Shown in pieces: positions 39,789-47,657 of a stretch of DNA of 64,000 bases (position 1 is its first letter; each line of letters opens with the position of its first letter). Source of the DNA: Bacillota bacterium. Lineage in GTDB: Bacteria; Bacillota; Clostridia; Lachnospirales; Lachnospiraceae. The translations under genes were made by a program, and so were the position numbers. Where the stretch lies: contig JAEZFK010000083.1 in NCBI GenBank assembly GCA_023437715.1, positions 1 to 64,000 on the forward strand. The letters are read 5' to 3'. Under the pieces are notes generated by a model that saw only the letters and a list, made by a program, of their open reading frames with translations, searched no databases and was not told the DNA's origin.

Positions 39789-40946
39789 ATGGGATATGGA
39801 CAGATGGAAAATGAATCAGATGAGAAGATACTCGACTGTGTGGACCGGTTAAAGGACCGTTTCATCAGCAGTGTCCTGGACCTGGTGCGCATTGACAGTG
39901 TGGAAAGGGAGGCCTGCGAGGGCGCTCCCTTTGGCACAGGAGTGAAGCGTGCCCTGGAATGCGCCATGGATATCAGCGGACAGCTGGGCTTTGATACTGT
40001 GAACCTGGATCATTATATGGGATATGCCCAGTATGGAAAGGGAGAAGACTATGTCTGCGCCATCGGTCATGTGGATGTGGTTCCGCCGGGAGAGGGCTGG
40101 AAGCATCCTCCCTTCAGCGGCTATATGGAGAAGGGGGTCATCTACAGCAGGGGAGTCCTGGACAACAAAGGACCGGTTATGGCCTGTCTCTATGGTCTGG
40201 CCGCCATCAAGGAGGCCGGACTCCTCCTTAAGAATCCGGTGCGCATCATCTTCGGATGCGATGAAGAATCCGGATTTGAGGATCTGAAGTATTATCTCTC
40301 AAGGGAGAGGCCGCCTCTCTATGGATTCACACCGGACTGCAAGTACCCGGTGGTCTACAGCGAGCGGGGCAGGGCTGTGGTGCGGATTACAGGCAGTCTG
40401 GAAGAGCTGGAATCCTTTTTTGACTTTGTAAACAAATATTTTATGGGGGCCGGGAACACAGGCGACCGGTTGGGGATTGACTTCTCCCACCGGGAATATG
40501 GGATCATGGAGATGCGCGGATATAAGCTGAGCGTGGTTTCGGACGGTTCTGGCGGTAAGAGGCAGGCGGCCTTTGATGTCACCTTGAGCTATCCGGGCGG
40601 CGTCACCCTAGAGGAAATCATGAAGCGAATCTGCAATAAAGCCGGGGCAGAGGAGCTGAAAGCCCGGCTTATACAGAACTTTGACCCGGTAGTATTCCCA
40701 AAGGACACGCCCATGGTTAAGGCCATGCAGGAGAGCTATGAACTGGTCACCGGGCTTGACGGTACCCCTGTAACCACCACAGGCGGCACTTATGCCAAGG
40801 CCATGCCGGGCATTGTCCCCTTTGGCCCCAGCTTTCCGGGGCAGAAAGGCATCAGCCACAATCCCAATGAGTGGATGAGCGTGGAGGATTTAATGACCAA
40901 TGCAAAAATTTATGCACTGGCCCTATACCGCCTGGGACGGTTATAG
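39789..40946 (+). CDS. M20 family dipeptidase (Sapep/PepV-like)
   Basis: 385-residue zinc/manganese peptidase. Metal and catalytic residues: AIGHVDVVPPGEGW (His, Asp), YSRGVLDNKGP (bridging Asp), GCDEESGFEDL (catalytic Glu and metal Glu), and a late His in GQKGISHNPNEWM. It is shorter than typical PepV (about 470), with a reduced lid domain. It starts three bases after the asparaginase stop and would hydrolyse the short peptides or amino-acyl products left after the glycan is removed. Last gene of the operon. Confidence 0.87.
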   Translation: MGYGQMENESDEKILDCVDRLKDRFISSVLDLVRIDSVEREACEGAPFGTGVKRALECAMDISGQLGFDTVNLDHYMGYAQYGKGEDYVCAIGHVDVVPPGEGWKHPPFSGYMEKGVIYSRGVLDNKGPVMACLYGLAAIKEAGLLLKNPVRIIFGCDEESGFEDLKYYLSRERPPLYGFTPDCKYPVVYSERGRAVVRITGSLEELESFFDFVNKYFMGAGNTGDRLGIDFSHREYGIMEMRGYKLSVVSDGSGGKRQAAFDVTLSYPGGVTLEEIMKRICNKAGAEELKARLIQNFDPVVFPKDTPMVKAMQESYELVTGLDGTPVTTTGGTYAKAMPGIVPFGPSFPGQKGISHNPNEWMSVEDLMTNAKIYALALYRLGRL

Positions 40947-41052
40947 CATGAAGGGGTGTGAGCATTTGCAAATAGGAACCATGCCAGGACGAAAGTTTAC
41001 TTTCATTTTACTCTGCATTGGTAGATAAGTTTACATAAGGCATTTATACTGA

Positions 41053-41094
41053 AAGTGACATGAAAAGGCTGTATGTTTATATAGCCTGTCACTT
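41053..41094. repeat. Inverted repeat upstream of phoH2
   Basis: AAGTGACA (41053-41060) and TGTCACTT (41087-41094) form an 8-bp stem, with an inner AGGCT/AGCCT pairing. It lies between the dipeptidase and PhoH2 genes, just before the phoH2 ribosome binding site. It could be a terminator without T-run or a leader structure. Confidence 0.45.
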
Positions 41095-41133
41095 GAAGTG
41101 AAACACACAACATATGAAGAAAGTAGGAGTGGA

Positions 41134-42504
41134 ATGCCAAAAACTTATGTGCTGGATACCAATGTACTGATTCAGGCCCCTTATGCTTTAGAATCCTTTG
41201 AAGAGAACTGTATTGTCCTTCCCCTGGCGGTGCTGGAAGAGCTTGACAGGCTTAAAAACTCCGACGGAGAACGGGGCAGCAACGCCCGGCAGGCGATTCG
41301 ATTGCTGGAAAATCTGCGCCTTTCCGGAAGCCTCACTGAGGGGGTCCCCCTTTCCTGCGGCGGCTTTCTCCGGCTGGAAATAAACCATGTGGATGTTCCT
41401 CTGCCGGAAGGCATGCAGCCAAACAGTCCGGATAACCGCATTCTGAAGGTGTGCAAGGGGCTGTGCAATCAGGGGGAATCAGTGGTTTTGGTCACCCGGG
41501 ATATTGTAGTCAGGATCAAGGCACAGATGATGGGAATTCCTGCGGAGGACTTTACCACCGACCAGGTTCCCGCTCCTTCAGGCCAGTATACCGGACGGGC
41601 GGAAGTATATGCCCCCGATGAAACCCTGTCCTCTTTTAAGAAAAAAGGAGTGCCGGCTGAACTGCTTTATACGGTGGATGATGGCGGGACGTCTGTTCCG
41701 GTCAGGCTTATTGAGAATCAGTTTGTATTGATCCGCTCGGATATTTCAGAAAAAAAGACCGTACTGGGCCGCTTTCATAAAGGGAAAGTTGTAGCGTTAA
41801 CCTACAAGAATATCCGGCCTTTCGGGGTAAAGGCCCGGAATGTGGGCCAGCAGTTTTTGCAGGAGGCCCTGATGCTCCCTGCGGAAGAGGCTCCTTTGGT
41901 GATTGTAAAGGGACCTGCGGGCACGGCTAAGACGTTTTACGCTCTGGCGGTGGGATTGGAAAAGACGGTGGAGCAGGCGCAGAAAGAATACCGCAAGCTT
42001 CTCATCTGCCGTCCCAATGCCCAGTTCGATCAGGACATCGGCTTCCTTCCGGGAAGCGAGCAGGAAAAAATATCTCCTCTTCTTCGCCCGATCGTGGATA
42101 ACCTTGAAATACTTCTGGACCACGGGGCCCATGAATCCCGATGGGATGAAAAGGAACTGCAAAGCAGAATCGATTATCTTTTTACAACAGGCATTATTTC
42201 AGCCGAGGCAATGAACTTTATGCGGGGGCGGTCCATCACCGATACCTGGCTTATTATCGACGAGGCGCAAAATCTGACTCCCAGACAGGTGAAAGGAATT
42301 GTCACCCGTGTGGGCAAGGGCACGAAAGTCATTTTGCTGGGAGATCCGGCGCAGATAGACCATCCTCTTCTGGACGAGCGCACCAACGGCCTCTCTTACG
42401 CAGCAGAGCGGATGAAGGGCAGCCCCCTCAGTGTTCAGCTTACCATGCTCTCCGACGAATGCGTGCGTTCCGATCTGGCTTTAGATGCGGCCCAAAGGAT
42501 GTAA
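41134..42504 (+). CDS. PhoH2: PIN-domain ribonuclease fused to PhoH ATPase
   Basis: 456 residues in two parts. The N-terminal PIN domain (about 1-140) begins KTYVLDTNVLIQAPYAL and has acidic residues in LEELDRLKN and LVTRDIVVRIKA. The C-terminal PhoH ATPase (about 230-456) has Walker A IVKGPAGTAKTFYALA, RPNAQFDQDIGFLPG, Walker B TWLIIDEAQNLTPRQVK and LGDPAQIDHP. PhoH2 proteins are ATP-dependent RNA unwinding ribonucleases and are housekeeping in many Firmicutes (YlaK). ATG 41134 is preferred to GTG 41098 because TAGGAGTGG precedes it. Transcribed alone, ended by the terminator at 42555. Confidence 0.93.
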   Translation: MPKTYVLDTNVLIQAPYALESFEENCIVLPLAVLEELDRLKNSDGERGSNARQAIRLLENLRLSGSLTEGVPLSCGGFLRLEINHVDVPLPEGMQPNSPDNRILKVCKGLCNQGESVVLVTRDIVVRIKAQMMGIPAEDFTTDQVPAPSGQYTGRAEVYAPDETLSSFKKKGVPAELLYTVDDGGTSVPVRLIENQFVLIRSDISEKKTVLGRFHKGKVVALTYKNIRPFGVKARNVGQQFLQEALMLPAEEAPLVIVKGPAGTAKTFYALAVGLEKTVEQAQKEYRKLLICRPNAQFDQDIGFLPGSEQEKISPLLRPIVDNLEILLDHGAHESRWDEKELQSRIDYLFTTGIISAEAMNFMRGRSITDTWLIIDEAQNLTPRQVKGIVTRVGKGTKVILLGDPAQIDHPLLDERTNGLSYAAERMKGSPLSVQLTMLSDECVRSDLALDAAQRM

Positions 42505-42554
42505 AATGCAGCGGCTGAACAGGATGTTTTCATAAATAAGATCAGTCATTTGAG

Positions 42555-42586
42555 CGGGTATCCATGACAAGGATACCTGTTTTTTT
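42555..42586 (+). terminator. Terminator after phoH2
   Basis: GGTATCC (42557-42563) and GGATACC (42571-42577), extended by wobble pairs, form a stem with a 7-base loop followed by T7 (42580-42586). Classical Rho-independent terminator. Confidence 0.85.
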
Positions 42587-42638
42587 CGTCCCAAATAATG
42601 AAAGACAGAAAATCACTTCCTAAAATCATAAAAAGATC

Positions 42639-42686
42639 TTGACATCCAGGTAAGCTTATAATATTATATTGTTACAACAATATAAT
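42639..42686 (+). promoter_or_regulatory. Mannose-family PTS promoter with palindromic operator over the start site
   Basis: TTGACA (42639-42644), 17 bases and TATTAT (42662-42667) form the promoter. A perfect palindrome with 11-base arms and a 2-base centre (42663-42673 and 42676-42686; ATTATATTGTT-AC-inverse) covers the -10 and the start site. That is the expected position for a repressor, presumably the GntR protein encoded at 45461. Confidence 0.78.
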
Positions 42687-42713
42687 GTTTGCAACGAAGA
42701 AAGGTGGGGGAGA

Positions 42714-43136
42714 ATTATTAAACAGATTGTTTTGGTAAGCCATGGAACAATGGCAGAGGGAATGCACCATGCCGCGAAGATGGTCTTTGGAAATCTGCCG
42801 GGCGTCTCGTATCTTTGCCTGACAGAGGAAAAAGACATTGAGACATTCCGGGGAGAATTGAGGATTCTGCTTGAGGCATTGAACCGGGAGGAGCCGGTAA
42901 CGGTTCTTTGTGATATCGGCGGCGGTTCACCCTATAATACCACCCTGGAGCTGCTGGCAGAAATGGGATGCATGGACAGGGCCAGTATTGTATCCGGCAT
43001 GAATCTTCCGCTTCTGCTGCTGGTTTTGACAGCGCCAGATAACAGCCCGGAAACGGTGAAACACTGTGTGGAGGAATCCCAGGGCAGTCTGCATTTGTTT
43101 GAGATGGGGCAGGAAGACGGCGACGACGAACTGTAA
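42714..43136 (+). CDS. PTS mannose-family IIA component (non-standard ATT start likely)
   Basis: EIIA of the mannose/fructose/sorbose family, about 140 residues. The active-site His is in IVLVSHGTMAEGM near the N-terminus; DIGGGSPYNTTLELLAEMG is the family's GGSP motif. No ATG, GTG or TTG lies at the right place: family members start MxKIVLVSHG, and here the codons before KQIVLVSHG are ATT ATT, 7-10 bases after AGGTGGGGG. The only upstream in-frame start (TTG 42669) would fall within the promoter. ATT initiation, as in infC, or a sequence error are the options. The acidic C-terminus (GQEDGDDEL) is unremarkable. Confidence 0.85.
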   Translation: MIKQIVLVSHGTMAEGMHHAAKMVFGNLPGVSYLCLTEEKDIETFRGELRILLEALNREEPVTVLCDIGGGSPYNTTLELLAEMGCMDRASIVSGMNLPLLLLVLTAPDNSPETVKHCVEESQGSLHLFEMGQEDGDDEL

Positions 43137-43177
43137 AGGAAACCATGGGAAAAAAGAAATGAAAGGAGGTATTAAGG

Positions 43178-43666
43178 GTGGCAATCAGTTTTATAAGAAT
43201 TGACGACAGAATCATTCATGGGCAGATTATTATCCGCTGGTCCACGGAGTATCCCTGCGACGGAATTATTGCGGTGGATGATAAGGCGGCATCCAATGAA
43301 GTGATTAAAAATGCACTTCTGGCAGCATCTACAAAAAAGACATTTATCTGGAGCCGTGAAAAGTTCCGCTCCAAGATGGATGAGGCGGTGGCAAGCAGCA
43401 AGAATTATTTTGTTATCACCAAGACGCCGGACACCATGGCGGAGCTGCTGGTGGATTACGGCCTGAAGGTAAACATCGGGGTTTTAAACGTAGGGCCCCA
43501 GAGCGCAAAGCAGAATACCGTCCGGGTCAATAAGAACGCGGACATCACCAGGGAAGATATGGCCAGCTATGAGCGGATTCACCAGGCCGGCTATCAGATA
43601 GAGTTTCAGCTGGTTCCTGATTTTACAAAGGTCCGGTGGAGCGATGTCAGGGAAAAACTACTTTAA
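43178..43666 (+). CDS. PTS mannose/fructose/sorbose-family IIB component
   Basis: 162-residue EIIB of the mannose family, which is phosphorylated on histidine: His14 in IRIDDRIIHGQIIIRW, the family signature. It passes phosphate from IIA to sugar bound by IIC-IID. Starts with GTG 43178 behind AAAGGAGGT. VLNVGPQSAKQNTVRVNKNADIT is the other conserved block. Part of a IIA-IIB-IIC-IID operon controlled from the palindrome at 42663. Confidence 0.94.
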   Translation: MAISFIRIDDRIIHGQIIIRWSTEYPCDGIIAVDDKAASNEVIKNALLAASTKKTFIWSREKFRSKMDEAVASSKNYFVITKTPDTMAELLVDYGLKVNIGVLNVGPQSAKQNTVRVNKNADITREDMASYERIHQAGYQIEFQLVPDFTKVRWSDVREKLL

Positions 43667-43693
43667 TAATTGAATATTTAGGGGGATATCATT

Positions 43694-44515
43694 ATGCAGA
43701 TAAACATCATACAGGCAGTTTTGATCGGTATTTTATCGTATCTGGGCTCCTTGTCCTGTCCTTGGGCGCTGGGAGTGACCGGCGGCTGGTATACGCTTTC
43801 CAGGCCGCTGATTTCAGGCTTTTTGCTTGGACTGATCATGGGGGATGTTCAGACCGGCATCATCGTGGGAGTTGCCGTTCAGGTGGTATATATCGCGTTG
43901 GTTACACCGGGCGGACAGATGCCCCAGGACTTAAATGCGGCGGCCTACATCGGCGTGGGCCTTGGAATCATGGCGGTAAAATCCAATGCGACCGTGGAAT
44001 CGGCGGTGGCGATTGCCACAGCCGTCGGAGCGATCGGAACCATTTTCCACAATTTCATGATGATGACCAATACGTTCTGGAATGCCAGAGCCATGAAATG
44101 TGCGGAGAACGGAGATTATAAAGGTCTTGCTTTCAATCACTGGGTAGGACCTCAGGTGCTGCAGTTCTGCTACAGGGTCATTCCGACAGTGGCGGTTCTT
44201 TATTTCGGCCAGGGGCTGGCGTCAGAGATAATCGCCTTGTTCCCGGTAGATTCCTTTGTTATGAGAGCATTAACCGCTCTGGGCGGAATGCTTCCGGCAG
44301 TTGGAGTTGCAATTCTGTTAAAACAGGTTACCAAGAAAAGTATAGAGATTATCCGGTTCCTGTTCGGATTTGCACTGGTTGCATCTCTGGGAATCAATAT
44401 GATCACCATTGCTATTTTCGGCGCATTTTTTGCATACAGCTATTTCCTGTATACCAAAAAGGACAATGTGGTAAAAGCTGCCGTAACAGCGGACGATATG
44501 GAGGAGGAACTGTGA
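43694..44515 (+). CDS. PTS mannose/fructose/sorbose-family IIC permease
   Basis: 273-residue membrane protein with about seven hydrophobic segments. It has the family block GLIMGDVQTGIIVGVAVQVVYIALVTPGGQMPQDLNAAAYIGVGLGI (about 50-95), a substrate-contacting region, and ends with a short acidic tail. It forms the transport channel with IID, whose gene begins one base after its stop. Sugar specificity unknown; hexose or amino sugar expected. Confidence 0.93.
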   Translation: MQINIIQAVLIGILSYLGSLSCPWALGVTGGWYTLSRPLISGFLLGLIMGDVQTGIIVGVAVQVVYIALVTPGGQMPQDLNAAAYIGVGLGIMAVKSNATVESAVAIATAVGAIGTIFHNFMMMTNTFWNARAMKCAENGDYKGLAFNHWVGPQVLQFCYRVIPTVAVLYFGQGLASEIIALFPVDSFVMRALTALGGMLPAVGVAILLKQVTKKSIEIIRFLFGFALVASLGINMITIAIFGAFFAYSYFLYTKKDNVVKAAVTADDMEEEL

Positions 44516-44516
44516 T

Positions 44517-45329
44517 ATGAAAAAAATCAGCAAAAAAACATTGAGAAAAAGCTGGCTCCGGTGGATATGCGCCAATTTAACTTCCATGTCTTTCCAATGG
44601 CTGGAGTCTCTCGCATTTGCCGATTCCATGGGCCCGGTAATAAAGGAATTGTACGGGGATGATAAGGAAGAGGAAAAGGCGGCTTTAAAACGCCACTGTG
44701 CATTTTATAACACGGAGCCCCAATTGGGCTGCGTTGTCAACGGCATTGCCTGCGGACTGGAAGAGGAAAGGGCCAACGGGGCCGACATCGACGACGAGGT
44801 AATCAACAGCATTAAGCTTGGACTGATGGGACCTCTGGCCGGCATCGGGGATGCCATGATTCCGGGCATGCTGATACCGCTGCTCTTATCAATCGCCATT
44901 GGCCTTGCACAGGGTGGAAATGTTTTAGGGCCGATTTTCTACATAGTGACCTTTCTCCCTGCGGTGACGGCGCTCAGCTACTGGCTCTTTATGAAGGGCT
45001 ACCAGATGGGCACCAAATCGGTGAACTTCATCGTAGGAGAGGCCTCCCAGAGAATCCGTGAGGCATTTAACCTATTAGGCGCTATTGTAGTGGGCGGAGT
45101 CGGCGCATCCTATGTCAGCATCAGCTCAGCCCTGAATATCCAGACAGGAAATACAGAGTCCACGGTTGTGGTAAATGACGTGTTAAACGGCATTTTCCCC
45201 AAACTCCTTCCTCTGGCAGCGATTCTTCTGTGCTGGTGGCTCATGTCGAAAAAGAAAATGTCTGCACTGAAAGTTATGGGAGTGCTGGTGATTGTTGCCC
45301 TTGCAGGAGTGGCTGTCGGATTCTTCTAA
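44517..45329 (+). CDS. PTS mannose/fructose/sorbose-family IID component
   Basis: 270-residue EIID, characteristic of the mannose family only. The N-terminal amphipathic part LTSMSFQWLESLAFADSMGPVIKELYG is followed by FYNTEPQLGCVVNGIACGLEEERANG and IKLGLMGPLAGIGDAMIPGMLIPLLLSIAIG, all family hallmarks. The C-terminal membrane segments complete the transporter. Start ATG follows GGAGGAACTGTGAT and is coupled to IIC. Confidence 0.94.
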   Translation: MKKISKKTLRKSWLRWICANLTSMSFQWLESLAFADSMGPVIKELYGDDKEEEKAALKRHCAFYNTEPQLGCVVNGIACGLEEERANGADIDDEVINSIKLGLMGPLAGIGDAMIPGMLIPLLLSIAIGLAQGGNVLGPIFYIVTFLPAVTALSYWLFMKGYQMGTKSVNFIVGEASQRIREAFNLLGAIVVGGVGASYVSISSALNIQTGNTESTVVVNDVLNGIFPKLLPLAAILLCWWLMSKKKMSALKVMGVLVIVALAGVAVGFF

Positions 45330-45364
45330 ATACGGCAAACTTGTGACAGTCTGCCAAGTGAACG

Positions 45365-45402
45365 TTGACAAGTGAAAGGGTATTATTTATTATAATGTTA
45401 TA
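45365..45402 (+). promoter_or_regulatory. Promoter of the second gntR gene with small palindrome
   Basis: TTGACA (45365-45370), 17 bases and TATTAT (45388-45393). TATAATGTTATA (45391-45402) is a 12-base palindrome over the -10; it shares TATAATGTT with the right arm of the operator at 42663-42686 and could be the autoregulatory site. Confidence 0.6.
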
Positions 45403-45460
45403 GCGTATTAATAAGTGAAATCCGCATAAAAGCACTTTAGAAGCAGGCACGGAAAGGCAG

Positions 45461-46201
45461 ATGACAGGAATGGAAAAATTAAATACTTCGAAAAGCGCGC
45501 CACCCTTATACATACAGATCAGTGATATTCTGCGCAATAAGATTTTGAAAAAGGAGTATGAGTTTGACAGTATCATACCCAGCGAGACAGAGCTGCAGAG
45601 CATGTATCAGGTGAGCCGTATTACGGCGAGACAGGCGATTCAGGAGTTGGAAAAGGAAGGTCTGGTAAAACGCGCCCGGGGAAAAGGAACGGTAGTTGTC
45701 TATCAGAAGACCATTGAGGAGTTCCTCACGAGAATTTACAGCTTCACCGATGAGATGAAGGAGAAGGGCATTGAACCTGGAACCAGCTACGCCCATATTG
45801 AGGTGATCAAGGCGGATGCCAAGCTGGCCAGTGTGTTTCACATCGAACCGGAGGCTCCCCTATACCGTCTGGAAAGAGTGAGAACCGGGGATGGAAAGCC
45901 GATTGTTATTTTCCAATCCTATTTCCACATGAACAGGCGGCTTCCCCTGGATGACAGGATGTATTATGGAAGCCTGTATGCCATGCTTGAGGAAATGGAT
46001 ATCAGGCCGGTCAAGATTGTGGAAAAGTTCAGCTGCATCATGCCGGATGTCCATACCCAGAAGCTGCTGGATATGAAGAAAACCATACCGGTCCTGCTGA
46101 GGCTTCGAACCTCCTATGACAGGAACGATGAGGTGGTGGAGTATACCGTCAGCCTGTACAGAGGAGACCGTTATTCTTACTCCGTTGAAATCAAGAGGTA
46201 A
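45461..46201 (+). CDS. GntR/HutC-family regulator (UTRA domain) of the mannose-family PTS locus
   Basis: 246-residue regulator: winged helix (about 15-82; YIQISDILRNKILKKEYEFDSIIPSETELQSMYQVSRITARQAIQELEKEGLVKRARGKG) and UTRA sensor domain (about 100-240; HIEPEAPLYRLERVRTGDGKPIVIFQSYF). Such proteins, for example NagR and DasR, sense phosphorylated sugars. It lies between the PTS genes and the isomerase genes and has its own promoter and terminator. Its likely targets are the palindromes at 42663 and 45391. Confidence 0.92.
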   Translation: MTGMEKLNTSKSAPPLYIQISDILRNKILKKEYEFDSIIPSETELQSMYQVSRITARQAIQELEKEGLVKRARGKGTVVVYQKTIEEFLTRIYSFTDEMKEKGIEPGTSYAHIEVIKADAKLASVFHIEPEAPLYRLERVRTGDGKPIVIFQSYFHMNRRLPLDDRMYYGSLYAMLEEMDIRPVKIVEKFSCIMPDVHTQKLLDMKKTIPVLLRLRTSYDRNDEVVEYTVSLYRGDRYSYSVEIKR

Positions 46202-46228
46202 GAAGGAAAAGTATAAATAATAGTGAAT

Positions 46229-46266
46229 GGGAGTGCGGCAGAGAGTATTGTTGCGCTCCCGTTTTT
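46229..46266 (+). terminator. Terminator after gntR
   Basis: GGGAGTGC (46229-46236) pairs with GCGCTCCC (46253-46260), one G-T pair, followed by GTTTTTCG. The loop of 16 bases is long but the T-run is well placed. Confidence 0.7.
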
Positions 46267-46335
46267 CGTCTCATTCAAGGGAGCATTTCATTCCGGTATC
46301 CATCAGGGGAGTGAAAAATGAAAGGAGAAAACAGA

Positions 46336-47112
46336 ATGGATTTTTATCCGGGCTTTAAAATTATACCGCAGTCACAGCCCATTGGATTTACCTATGGGGA
46401 GGGCGTGTTCGGCCCTGTGCCGGAGATCCGGCGGCTGGATGATATACGGGCATCTCTGGCTGATCCGTCCTGCAGCGGACCGGAGGAGCTGTATGCCATA
46501 TCCATGGATGTGGGCAGGGAAGAAGACAGGAAAAAAATTGAAAAACGGGGCCTTCTCTACGGGGCGGTTGTCTATGGGGCAGGGATTATCGGCAGGGAGC
46601 CGGTACGCTCCCAGGGCCATATCCACGCAGTCAGCCCATCCTGCGGATATTCGACCCCGGAGGTCTATGAGATCTGGGACGGCGAGGCCATCATCTATAT
46701 GCAGGAAGCGGAGGGGGACGATCCGGGTATTTGCTATGCGGTACGCGGGAAGGCCGGAGACGTGATAATCGTGCCGCCTGGCTGGGTTCACGCCACGGTC
46801 AATGCCGATGTATCAAGAACCATGTGCTTTGGGGCATGGTGCGTCCGGGATTACGGATTTGAATATGAGGCGGTGAGAAGCCATGGGGGAATCGCTTATT
46901 TCCCCTATGTGGAAAAAAACAGTATTTTATGGAGAGAAAACCCTGCATACCGCGGAGGGCGCCTGGTGGAGAAGACGCCAAGAGAGTATACGGAATTTGG
47001 AATCCGCAAAGGGACTCCCATCTATACCCAGTTTCAGGAGAATAAAGAAGAGTTTTCCTTTGTGACAAGACCGCAGGATTATAAAAAGCTATGGAAGGAG
47101 TTTCAGCCGTGA
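46336..47112 (+). CDS. Cupin-type glucose-6-phosphate isomerase family protein (first copy)
   Basis: 258-residue cupin of the archaeal-type phosphoglucose isomerase (cPGI) family, which interconverts aldose and ketose phosphates with a metal bound by the cupin. Seen: SQGHIHAVSPSCGYSTPEVYEIWDGEAIIYMQ (two His and Glu metal ligands) and VIIVPPGWVHATVNA (third His). It is longer than typical archaeal cPGI (about 190) because of an extended C-terminus. ATG 46336 is favoured by AAAGGAG at 8 bases; ATG 46318 (GGAG at 6 bases) is the alternative. The stop overlaps the next start by four bases (GTGA). Confidence 0.82.
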   Translation: MDFYPGFKIIPQSQPIGFTYGEGVFGPVPEIRRLDDIRASLADPSCSGPEELYAISMDVGREEDRKKIEKRGLLYGAVVYGAGIIGREPVRSQGHIHAVSPSCGYSTPEVYEIWDGEAIIYMQEAEGDDPGICYAVRGKAGDVIIVPPGWVHATVNADVSRTMCFGAWCVRDYGFEYEAVRSHGGIAYFPYVEKNSILWRENPAYRGGRLVEKTPREYTEFGIRKGTPIYTQFQENKEEFSFVTRPQDYKKLWKEFQP

Positions 47113-47657
47113 AAATAATAGAACCGAAGGCAGTGCATGATTTTTATAATGGAGTGATTGAGGGAGAGCTTGTGATCACAAGCAGGAAGCTGCTGAAAGA
47201 TATCCTGGCGGCTTATGCGGCTCCGGATGGAACAGAGAATGGGGAGCAGGTAATGTATGAGGTTTACAGCTATGAGGATAAGGAAAATCCTCAGCCGGGA
47301 AGCTTAAGCTGGGGGCTTACGGTCATGTATCCGGAGCAGGTCAACGGGGAGTGCAATTTCACCAGAGGGCATATCCACGAGGATACCACCTGCGGGGAGT
47401 TTTACCTTGGACTCTCAGGAGAAGGACTTCTTCTTTTGATGGATATGGAAGGGAATGCCTGGGCGGAAAAGATTTATCCTAATTCCCTGCACTACATCGA
47501 CGGGAGGCTGGCTCACCGCCTGGTAAATACCGGGGATCAGGTGCTGAAGGTGGGGGCCTGCTGGCCGCCCCGCGCCGGCCATAACTATGAATGGGTAGAA
47601 AAGCATCCGTTTCCGGTGAGAGTTTATAAAAAGAATGGAGAAATTGTATGCATATAA
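47109..47657 (+). CDS. Cupin-type glucose-6-phosphate isomerase (second copy)
   Basis: 182-residue cupin closely patterned on archaeal/Firmicute cPGI: TRGHIHEDTTCGEFYLGLSGEGLLLLMDMEG (His-His-Glu ligands), LHYIDGRLAHRLVNTGDQVLKVGACWPPRAGHNYEWV (fourth His and the conserved end). The GTG at 47109 is chosen: it overlaps the previous stop as GTGA and AAGGAG lies 9 bases upstream, while ATG 47091 has none. Together with the longer copy upstream it may form a heteromer, or each may take a different phosphosugar. The stop overlaps the following gene by 10 bases. Confidence 0.87.
   Translation: MKIIEPKAVHDFYNGVIEGELVITSRKLLKDILAAYAAPDGTENGEQVMYEVYSYEDKENPQPGSLSWGLTVMYPEQVNGECNFTRGHIHEDTTCGEFYLGLSGEGLLLLMDMEGNAWAEKIYPNSLHYIDGRLAHRLVNTGDQVLKVGACWPPRAGHNYEWVEKHPFPVRVYKKNGEIVCI

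Noticed and set aside
42639..42662. TTGACA (42639) with TATAAT (42657) as promoter
   Set aside because: The spacer would be only 12 bases; TATTAT at 42662 gives the correct 17.
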